Source: Candidatus Omnitrophota bacterium (GTDB taxonomy: Bacteria > Omnitrophota > Gorgyraeia > Zapsychrales > Zapsychraceae). Taken from it: 64,000 nt of DNA. Shown piece by piece: positions 58,260 to 64,000 of the stretch. The translations under genes and the position numbers were made by a program. The DNA is taken from assembly GCA_020632495.1 (NCBI GenBank), contig JACKFL010000005.1, positions 62,001 through 126,000 of the forward strand, written 5' to 3'. How positions within the stretch are numbered: position 1 is the stretch's first letter; every line of letters starts with the position of its first letter. The notes under the pieces are model-generated. The model saw nothing but the letters and a program-made list of their open reading frames with translations. It made no database searches and was not told the DNA's origin.

Positions 58260-58336
58260 TACTCATCGGGCATATAGGGGTACTTATTTTGTTCTTGGGG
58301 ATCGCGCAGGGGTGTTAGGTGGACATACCGGGACAG

Positions 58337-58545
58337 TTAAGTTGGAATATCGAATCCTCGAATATTCGAGACAATATTGAGTCACCGAATGTTCGAATTT
58401 CCCAAAGCACTGTTTTGACCATTCGGTGATTCGAAGATTCGATACTGTCCCTCGACAAGGCTCGGGACGGTTTCACGAGTCTGATGATACGGTGAGCGAA
58501 GTCGAACCGTTTCGAAAACTCGATATTCGAAATTCCCCCGAAAAT
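58337..58545. repeat. TCGAATATTCGA-type inverted array, copy 5, upstream of giant 2
   Basis: Words include GGAATATCGAATCCTCGAAT and GAGTCACCGAATGTTCGAAT. A variant REP-like element is nested at 58447-58509. The array lies between the alr stop (58584) and the upstream unit of giant 2. Confidence 0.7.
58447..58509 (+). repeat. Dispersed REP-like element, copy 3 (variant)
   Basis: It starts GTCCCTCGACAAGGCTCGGG, differing in the centre from the other copies, and ends GGTGAGCGAAGTCGAACCG. It is nested in the array that precedes giant 2. Confidence 0.62.
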
Positions 58546-58583
58546 CTGCGAACCCATCCGAGTCTTCTGCAAGCGGCTGTCAA

Positions 58584-59783
58584 TTATTCGCCCAGATGCA
58601 CTCTCGGCATCCTGTTGCCGAAGTGGCAGAGTATTTCGTAGCTGATCGTCTGCGCATGCTTGGCGAGTTCGTCGGCGGTGATCTCATCCTCCCCGTCCCG
58701 GCCGAGGATGGTCGCGATGGAGCCTTCGCTCACACCGCCGACTCCGGACACATCAACGACGATCTGGTCCATGGTGACCATGCCCAGCACCCGGCAGCGG
58801 CGGCCGTTGATGAGCACGTGCGCTTTGTTGGAGTACTCGCGCAGGTATCCGTCGTTATAACCGATCGGGATGGTGGCCACGGTCATCCGGCGCTTGGCGA
58901 CGAAGGTCCGGCCGTAGGAGATGCTGCGGCCCTTGGCAATCTCTTTGACATAAATGATTTTGCTTTTCACCGTGAGCACCGGTTTCAGCGCGATCACGTC
59001 GCGCACGCGTTTGGCCGGGTACTGGCCGTACACCATTAACCCCGGCCGGAACAGATTCATCACGCTGGTGTGGTAGCCCAGCAGGCCCATGCTGTTGCAG
59101 GCGTGGACATACGGGATGATCAGCCCTTCCCGGTCGAGTTCGAGGATGATGCCGTAGATCAGATCGATCTGCTGGCGGGTGAATTTTTTGTCGGTGTCGG
59201 CGGACGGAAAATGGGTGAAGATCCCCTCGATCACCAGATTGCGCAGGGTCGCGACCTGGCGGATGAATTCCAGCGCGCCGGTATGCCACACGCCGAGCCG
59301 GCCCATGCCGGTGTCGACCTCGATGTGCACGCGCACGGTCTTGTCCAGTTTGCGCGCCAGCTCGTCCAGACGGCGGGCGAATTCCAGCGTACACAATGTC
59401 GGCGTCAGGTCGTATTCGCAGATAAACGGGATGTGTTCGGGAAGCGTGCTCTCAAACAACAGCACCGGTGTCTTGATGCCGCGGTCGCGCAGGGCGATGC
59501 CTTCATTGATGTCGGACACGCCGAACATCTCCACGCCCTCGTCTTCCAGGGCTCCGCACACCTCAAGCATGCCGTGGCCGTAGGCGTCGGCCTTGATTAC
59601 GCACAGCACGCCCATCATGCTGGTCTTGATTTTCTGTTCCGATCCGCTGCGGCCGGGAAGAAAGAATTCGTTGCGCGAAGCCAGCTCCTTGACCTGGCGT
59701 AAATTATGGCGGATGGCGGCCAGGTCGATCTCGCACCAGGTCGCGTGCTGCGGCATCGGATTTTTGTAGTTGCGTCGGTTCAC
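58584..59783 (-). CDS. alr: Alanine racemase
   Basis: A PLP enzyme of 399 residues that converts L- to D-alanine for peptidoglycan. The PLP-binding Lys lies in VLCVIKADAYGHGMLEV. Further family blocks are HIEVDTGMGRLGVWHTG, IEGIFTHFPSAD, VHACNSMGLLGY and LFRPGLMVYG, with GYNDGYLREYSN and VTMDQIVVDVSGVGGV in the C-terminal barrel. I place the start at the GTG at 59783, which overlaps the tsaB stop as GTGA; the ATG at 59756 is the alternative and gives the more usual N-terminus. A short insertion (about 38-52) precedes the PLP Lys. It is the last gene of the metG-to-alr operon. Confidence 0.93.
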   Translation of the reverse strand: MNRRNYKNPMPQHATWCEIDLAAIRHNLRQVKELASRNEFFLPGRSGSEQKIKTSMMGVLCVIKADAYGHGMLEVCGALEDEGVEMFGVSDINEGIALRDRGIKTPVLLFESTLPEHIPFICEYDLTPTLCTLEFARRLDELARKLDKTVRVHIEVDTGMGRLGVWHTGALEFIRQVATLRNLVIEGIFTHFPSADTDKKFTRQQIDLIYGIILELDREGLIIPYVHACNSMGLLGYHTSVMNLFRPGLMVYGQYPAKRVRDVIALKPVLTVKSKIIYVKEIAKGRSISYGRTFVAKRRMTVATIPIGYNDGYLREYSNKAHVLINGRRCRVLGMVTMDQIVVDVSGVGGVSEGSIATILGRDGEDEITADELAKHAQTISYEILCHFGNRMPRVHLGE

Positions 59784-60469
59784 GGGCGCACCTGGCAGTC
59801 TTCGGCGTACAGGTACAACGGTTCGAGCGTCGCCGCGTCTGCGGCCCGGCCGTCTTTGATGGCGGCGAGTCCGGCCGGCAGCAGATAGCGCGCCTGCGGC
59901 GTCACGAATTTCGGATCCGTCAGGGCCGCGTCGGGCCCGAAGGCCTTGACGATGTCCTCGCGGTGCAGCGTCACCCCGTCGCCGGCAAAGACCACGGGTT
60001 TGGTCAACTGACGACGCAGCTCCTTCCACGGGAGCAATTGACAGCTGCCGGCGGCGAGCGGCCGCCCCTCTTCTATCCGGTAGGTCGCGGCGTACAGCAG
60101 GCCGCGGCGCGCGTCACTGATCACACACAGCTTGGGGTCGGTTTTACCTAAAGTTGCGGCGACCGCGGCGGCAACCGCGTCAGGGCTGGGGATGCCGGCT
60201 ACCGGAATGTCGCGTCCGAAGCATAGTCCTTTAACCGTGGCCACGCCCACCCGCAGGCTGGTAAACGATCCCGGCCCGCGGCCCGCCACGACCGCACCGA
60301 TATCGTCCAGTCCCAGCCCGCGCCGGCGTAAAAAGGCGGTGATATGCGGGACGATGGCGTCGGCCATGCGCCGGTTGAGCACGAAGTTGCGGTAAGACAC
60401 GCACTTCCCGTCGATTGCCAGGGCCAGGCTCAGCGTGCGTGTCGAGGTGTCGATGGCCAGTGTATTCAT
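59780..60469 (-). CDS. tsaB: tRNA t6A biosynthesis protein TsaB
   Basis: A 229-residue ASKHA-fold protein, partner of TsaD and TsaE in making threonylcarbamoyl-adenosine-37 in ANN-decoding tRNAs. Signatures are MNTLAIDTSTRTLSLAL at the N-terminus and GAVVAGRGPGSFTSLRVGVA (GPGSFTGLR-type block). Length is usual. The ATG at 60469 overlaps the tsaE stop as ATGA, and its own stop overlaps the GTG of alr, so translation is coupled on both sides. TsaD and TsaC are not in the window. Confidence 0.94.
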   Translation of the reverse strand: MNTLAIDTSTRTLSLALAIDGKCVSYRNFVLNRRMADAIVPHITAFLRRRGLGLDDIGAVVAGRGPGSFTSLRVGVATVKGLCFGRDIPVAGIPSPDAVAAAVAATLGKTDPKLCVISDARRGLLYAATYRIEEGRPLAAGSCQLLPWKELRRQLTKPVVFAGDGVTLHREDIVKAFGPDAALTDPKFVTPQARYLLPAGLAAIKDGRAADAATLEPLYLYAEDCQVRP

Positions 60470-60930
60470 CGGGATGCCGCCTTCAAATTTTCGAGTATTT
60501 GCCGGTAACGCGCGCCCTTGGCCTTCAACGCCAGGGTCCGCTTTTCTTCACCGCCGTGCGTCAGGTCCAGCCGCAGGTACTCCCGCGGCGTCCAGCCGCC
60601 CATGCGGTCGGCCCATTCGACCAATGCCACGCCGTCACCGTAGAGAAACTCGTCGAGGCCGAGTCCGTTCATTTGTTCGCCCGGATCGAGACGGTACAGA
60701 TCGAAATGAAACAACGGGAGCCGGCCTTCGTAAATGTTCATCAGGACAAAGGTCGGGCTGTGCACCGCGTCGGGCTTCAGGCGCAGGCCGGCGGCCACGC
60801 CCTTGACGAAGGTCGTCTTGCCTGAGCCGAGATCGCCGACAAGCAGGATGATGTCGCCCGGCTGCAGATGGCGGGCCAGCTCCTTACCCACGGCGACTGT
60901 TTCTTCCGGTTTTCGGGTTGTGATCTTCAT
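60466..60930 (-). CDS. tsaE: tRNA t6A biosynthesis ATPase TsaE
   Basis: A 154-residue P-loop ATPase that drives the TsaBD complex. The Walker A is LLVGDLGSGKTTFVKGVAAG. Downstream are VHSPTFVLMNIYEGRLPLFH and FDLYRLDPGEQMNGLGLDEF, conserved throughout the family, and VALVEWADRMGGWTP. The ATG at 60930 overlaps the thiL stop as ATGA and gives the standard family length, so the longer open frame reaching 61119 inside thiL was not used. Confidence 0.95.
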   Translation of the reverse strand: MKITTRKPEETVAVGKELARHLQPGDIILLVGDLGSGKTTFVKGVAAGLRLKPDAVHSPTFVLMNIYEGRLPLFHFDLYRLDPGEQMNGLGLDEFLYGDGVALVEWADRMGGWTPREYLRLDLTHGGEEKRTLALKAKGARYRQILENLKAASR

Positions 60931-61838
60931 CGGCGGTAATGATCGTAGCCGCGATGCTTCAGGGTGATCGCGCTGGTCTTTTTGGTCATAAAGGTCAGCC
61001 CCTTGGCGGTTATTTCGCCGACGGGATAAAACCGCAGGCCGCGTGTTTTCGCGGTCAGCAGTTTGGCCGCCTTGGTCTTGGTCAGGATAAACAGCAGCTC
61101 GAAGTCCTCGCCGTCGCACAGCGCACCACGCAGCGTTGCGCCTTGGCGCATCGGCAGCCGGTCTTCATAGATCCGCGCGCCTACCCCGCTCTCTTCCAGG
61201 ATGTGCGCGAGGTCGGCCAGAAAACCGTCGGAGACGTCGATCATGGCCGACGGTTTGAAATGTTTGACGAGATACTGCGCCGCGTCGACGCGCGGAGTGA
61301 AATTCAAATGATGGCCCGACTTCAGGGAATTGCCCAGCGGTCCGGTCACCATGATCACATGCCCGGGCCTTGCCCCGCTGCGGCGGACCAGCTGACTTCG
61401 ATGCACCAAACCGGTCATAGCCACGTTGATGATCAGTTTCGGGCTTTTGATCGTGTCTCCGCCGACGATCCCGCAATCGAATTTGCGGGCGGCGCTGTTG
61501 ATACCGGCATAGAGCGCACGGATATCCTTCACCGGACGGCGGGCGGGCACGCCCAGGGAGATCACCGCGAAGCGGGGCAGGCCGCCCATGGCGGCGATAT
61601 CGCTGATACAGCTGTTGACCGCCTTGCGTCCGATCAGCCGCGGATCGGTTGTTTTCTTAAAGTGGACTCCCTCGGCCAGCATGTCCGCGGCGAGCAGTTC
61701 ATCGCGGGAGCGGCTGTAAGGCAGGACCGCGGCGTCGTCGCCGATCGCCACACGGGCCCGGCCGCTGTACACGGTCCGGCGCAGTTTGTCGATGAGGCCG
61801 AACTCGCCGATGTCGCTGAGGGTTTCAGGTTTTGTCAT
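60927..61838 (-). CDS. thiL: Thiamine-monophosphate kinase
   Basis: A 303-residue kinase that phosphorylates thiamine monophosphate to thiamine diphosphate. Family marks are GEFGLIDKLRR, VAIGDDAAVLPY, LLAADMLAEGVHF, NSCISDIAAMGG, GIVGGDTIKSP and MIDVSDGFLADLAHILEESG, covering the AIR-synthase-like ATP site and the Mg-binding Asp residues. Its first 14 bp overlap the 3' end of mtnA, and its stop overlaps the tsaE start. The set thiL-tsaE-tsaB is a common arrangement. Confidence 0.95.
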   Translation of the reverse strand: MTKPETLSDIGEFGLIDKLRRTVYSGRARVAIGDDAAVLPYSRSRDELLAADMLAEGVHFKKTTDPRLIGRKAVNSCISDIAAMGGLPRFAVISLGVPARRPVKDIRALYAGINSAARKFDCGIVGGDTIKSPKLIINVAMTGLVHRSQLVRRSGARPGHVIMVTGPLGNSLKSGHHLNFTPRVDAAQYLVKHFKPSAMIDVSDGFLADLAHILEESGVGARIYEDRLPMRQGATLRGALCDGEDFELLFILTKTKAAKLLTAKTRGLRFYPVGEITAKGLTFMTKKTSAITLKHRGYDHYRR

Positions 61839-62877
61839 GCTGCAGGACCTTCTTCACGCTGGCACGGCCGGGCTTGACGATCACGCCGCGCTCGGTGATG
61901 ATCGCGGTGATCAATTTCGCCTCGGTCACGTCAAAGGCCGGATTGAACGCCTTCACCCCGCGCGGCGCCACGCGCACGTGACGGAAGTGCGTCACTTCGT
62001 CGTGGTGCCGCTCCTCGATCGGGATCCCGTCGCCGTTGGCGATGGTCAGATCGAACGTGGAACTCGGGGCGACCACGTAGAACGGTACCTTGTGGTGCCT
62101 GGCCAGGATCGCGAGATTGTAGGTCCCGATCTTATTGGCGGTGTCGCCGTTGGCGGCAATGCGGTCGGCCCCGGTAAAAACGGCGTCGATCAGCCCGCGT
62201 TTCATCACGGTGGCGGCCATGCTGTCGCAGATGACCGTCACCGGGATCTTGGCCTTGCGCAGTTCCCACGTGGTCAGCCGGGCGCCCTGCAGGAGCGGAC
62301 GCGTCTCGCAGGCGTAGACCTGAAACGGGACGGCCTGTTCGTGCGCCGCGTACATTACGCCCAGGGCGGTGCCGTAATCGACGGTGGCCAGCGCGCCGGC
62401 ATTGCAGATCGTCATGACCCGGTTATGCGGTTTGATGAACTTGGCGCCGTGTTGTCCCATCTGCCGGCAGACCCGGCGGTCCTCCTCGTACATTGCCATG
62501 GCCTCATCCTTAAGCAACTTCTTCAGGACGGCTACACTGGTCTCACCCGGGTATTTGGCAAAGACCATGTTCATGCGGTCCAGCGCGTAAAACAGATTCA
62601 CAGCCGTGGGCCGGGCCGTGGCCAGATAGTTGCAGACCTCGTCCACACGGATCATCAATTCGTCGCGGGTCTTCCCTTTGAAATGATTGGCCTCCAGCAA
62701 TACCCCGAAGGCCGCGGCCACGCCGATAGCCGGCGCCCCTCGCACGCTCAGCCGCCGGATCGCGTTCCAAACGGTCTGAATATCACGGCAGTGAATGTAC
62801 TTCAGCGCGTCGGGAAGCTTGGTCTGATCGATGAGCTTGAGTTCGTTGCGGGTCCACTTTACTGTACTGATCGGCAT
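61825..62877 (-). CDS. mtnA: S-methyl-5-thioribose-1-phosphate isomerase
   Basis: A 350-residue aldose-ketose isomerase of the methionine salvage pathway, converting methylthioribose 1-phosphate to methylthioribulose 1-phosphate. Motifs are IRRLSVRGAPAIGVAAAFGV, MTICNAGALATVDYGTALGV with the catalytic Cys, ETRPLLQGARLTTWEL and FTGADRIAANGDTANKIGTY with the catalytic Asp. The ending THFRHVRVAPRGVKAFNPAF is family-like. The eIF2B-type relatives lack the Cys, which supports MtnA. No other salvage genes are in the window. Confidence 0.95.
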   Translation of the reverse strand: MPISTVKWTRNELKLIDQTKLPDALKYIHCRDIQTVWNAIRRLSVRGAPAIGVAAAFGVLLEANHFKGKTRDELMIRVDEVCNYLATARPTAVNLFYALDRMNMVFAKYPGETSVAVLKKLLKDEAMAMYEEDRRVCRQMGQHGAKFIKPHNRVMTICNAGALATVDYGTALGVMYAAHEQAVPFQVYACETRPLLQGARLTTWELRKAKIPVTVICDSMAATVMKRGLIDAVFTGADRIAANGDTANKIGTYNLAILARHHKVPFYVVAPSSTFDLTIANGDGIPIEERHHDEVTHFRHVRVAPRGVKAFNPAFDVTEAKLITAIITERGVIVKPGRASVKKVLQHDKT

Positions 62878-62905
62878 AGTTGTGTGCTTGAGTTACGCAT
62901 TATCG

Positions 62906-63067
62906 GGATACGGGATATGTGATCCCTCGACTCCGCTCGGGATTGGTTGCGTGAATCGGTACAGATGGTGAGCGAAGCCGAACCATACGTGATACGAACA
63001 GTATACTGCTTGTCGTGTCCTTGATGGTAAACTGTTCGTATCCCTTATCCCGGATCACGTATCCCGA
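62906..63067. repeat. GGGATACG-type inverted array with nested REP-like element
   Basis: The left arm ATCGGGATACGGGATATGTG opposes the right arm CGGATCACGTATCCCGAC. The words ACGAACAG and CTGTTCGTATCCC pair internally. A copy of the dispersed element sits inside (62922-62986). It separates metG from mtnA. Confidence 0.65.
62922..62986 (+). repeat. Dispersed REP-like element, copy 4
   Basis: It starts ATCCCTCGACTCCGCTCGGG and ends GGTGAGCGAAGCCGAACCAT. Apart from its middle it matches the copy at 35619-35684 closely. Confidence 0.72.
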
Positions 63068-63068
63068 C

Positions 63069-64000
63069 TCACGCCTCCGGAAGCTCTAATCTCGGAAACA
63101 ACGCCTCCGGTGCCGGGAGTTCGGTGCCTGGTTTCAGCTCTCCCCACGCCGCGCCGCTGTCGGCGGCGCCGAGGATCCCCAGGACCTTGCCGCAGCGTGC
63201 CGGCATGACCGGACTGAGGTGATGCGCGGCGACGCGCAGCGCCTCGGTGGCGACGTAGAGAATCGTCCCGGCCCGGGTCAGATCTTCCTTGGCGACCTTC
63301 CACGGCGCCTCGTGTTCCATGTAACGGTTGGTCTTGCCGACCAAGTCCAGGATCGCGAAGATCGCCGAATGGATTTGCAGTTTGTCGATGTGCCGGGTGA
63401 CTTCCGCCTCGAGCGCGGCGGCCTGGTCGATGATGGCCCGGTCCGCCGCCGTATGCTCGCCCGGTTGCGGCACCTTGGCCTCGAAGTACTTGCCGATCAG
63501 CCCGCAGACCCGGTTGAGGAGATTCCCGAAATCGTTGGCGAGATCGCTGTTGAAACGCTTGATAAACGACTCGATGGTGAAGCTGGCGTCCTGCCCGAGG
63601 ACCATCTCGCTCATCAGATAATAACGCACCGCGTCGACGCCGTACTCCTCGATGAGGTCCAGCGGACTGACCACGTTGCCCAGGGATTTGCTCATCTTGG
63701 ACTCGCCCATCAGCCACCAGCCGTGGGCAAAGACGGTGGCCGGCAATTCCACGCCCATCGCCATCAGCATAGTCGGCCAGTACACGCAGTGCGTGGTCAG
63801 GATATCCTTGCCGATCAGATGCACGTTGGCGGGCCACCACGTCTGAAACTTGCTTTGGTCCGAGCCGTAACCCGGCGCCGAGACATAATTCAACAGCGCG
63901 TCGAACCAGACATAGGTCACGTAATCGGTATCGAAAGGCAAATCGATCCCCCAGCTCATGCGCGCCTTGGGCCGCGAGATGCACAGGTCGTTGAGCGGTT
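63069..64000 (-). CDS. metG: Methionyl-tRNA synthetase, C-terminal part (cut by window edge)
   Basis: About 310 C-terminal residues of a class I methionyl-tRNA synthetase; the frame stays open through the window end and continues upstream. Visible are DLCISRPKARMSWGIDLPFD, YVTYVWFDALLNYVSAPGYG, the adenylate-site loop in MGESKMSKSLGNVVSPLDLI and the anticodon-binding helix bundle (FNSDLANDFGNLLNRVCGL, YMEHEAPWKVAKED). The chain stops after PRLELPEA, so the extra C-terminal tRNA-binding (EMAP-like) domain of longer MetG forms is absent. It is the first visible gene of the operon running to alr. Confidence 0.95.
   Translation of the reverse strand, partial: PLNDLCISRPKARMSWGIDLPFDTDYVTYVWFDALLNYVSAPGYGSDQSKFQTWWPANVHLIGKDILTTHCVYWPTMLMAMGVELPATVFAHGWWLMGESKMSKSLGNVVSPLDLIEEYGVDAVRYYLMSEMVLGQDASFTIESFIKRFNSDLANDFGNLLNRVCGLIGKYFEAKVPQPGEHTAADRAIIDQAAALEAEVTRHIDKLQIHSAIFAILDLVGKTNRYMEHEAPWKVAKEDLTRAGTILYVATEALRVAAHHLSPVMPARCGKVLGILGAADSGAAWGELKPGTELPAPEALFPRLELPEA

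Overview
The window reads as a GC-rich chromosome segment of a diderm bacterium. It encodes a beta-barrel outer-membrane protein, a LolA-like periplasmic carrier, lipobox lipoproteins and many Sec signal peptides. Two giant genes (35774-41038 and 49813-57816) share an N-terminal domain and a C-terminal tail that I associate with the large surface proteins of Omnitrophota (Candidatus Omnitrophica). The lineage call rests on recall of that style of protein and on the gene mix; there is no rRNA or tRNA in the window to confirm it. Most genes lie on the minus strand.

Layout. 1-4136 (minus): an operon rtcB, archease, membrane coiled-coil protein, Mrr-like non-nuclease protein, pfkA (cut by the window edge). 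4275-9644 (plus): a small secreted protein behind an ECF-like promoter, a structured RNA or terminator, an IS1634-type transposase stub and a 1344-residue secreted repeat protein. 9654-21235: small genes, namely a lipoprotein, a membrane protein, KptA, a glycosyltransferase, an esterase-like lipoprotein, a zinc-finger membrane protein, a DUF1428 protein, a DNase I-fold protein, a PMT-like membrane protein and an immunity-like pair. 21434-25815: a beta-barrel, LolA-like and RND/MMPL exporter trio. 25879-35318: hydrolases, acyltransferases, GNAT, PIG-L deacetylase, inositol-phosphatase family and an APH-like kinase. 35774-41038: giant 1 (methyltransferase-like, Fic-like, GHKL ATPase). 41417-48138: SIMPL protein, membrane protein, rhomboid protease, MscS. 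48390-49560: a run of minus-strand promoter, hairpin and terminator units with two very small ORFs. 49813-57816: giant 2, a membrane-associated chimera with LysM-like, HExxH, class II glutamine amidotransferase and SIS (GlmS-like) regions. 58584-64000: a housekeeping operon metG, mtnA, thiL, tsaE, tsaB, alr with stop/start overlaps.

How the genes fit together. The left operon pairs the RNA ligase RtcB with its activator archease, and KptA nearby adds a second RNA-end-processing activity. The exporter trio looks like an envelope lipid or lipoprotein trafficking module. The right operon covers methionyl-tRNA charging, methionine salvage, thiamine diphosphate, the t6A tRNA modification and D-alanine for peptidoglycan.

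The most unusual content is the two giant chimeric proteins and the intergenic DNA around them. Most gene gaps over about 100 bp hold a long imperfect inverted array built from one of several short word families, and one family (TCGAATATTCGA-like) brackets both giant genes. Giant 2 also has on each side a direct copy of a unit made of a promoter, a terminator and a 118-bp segment (117 of 118 identical by eye).
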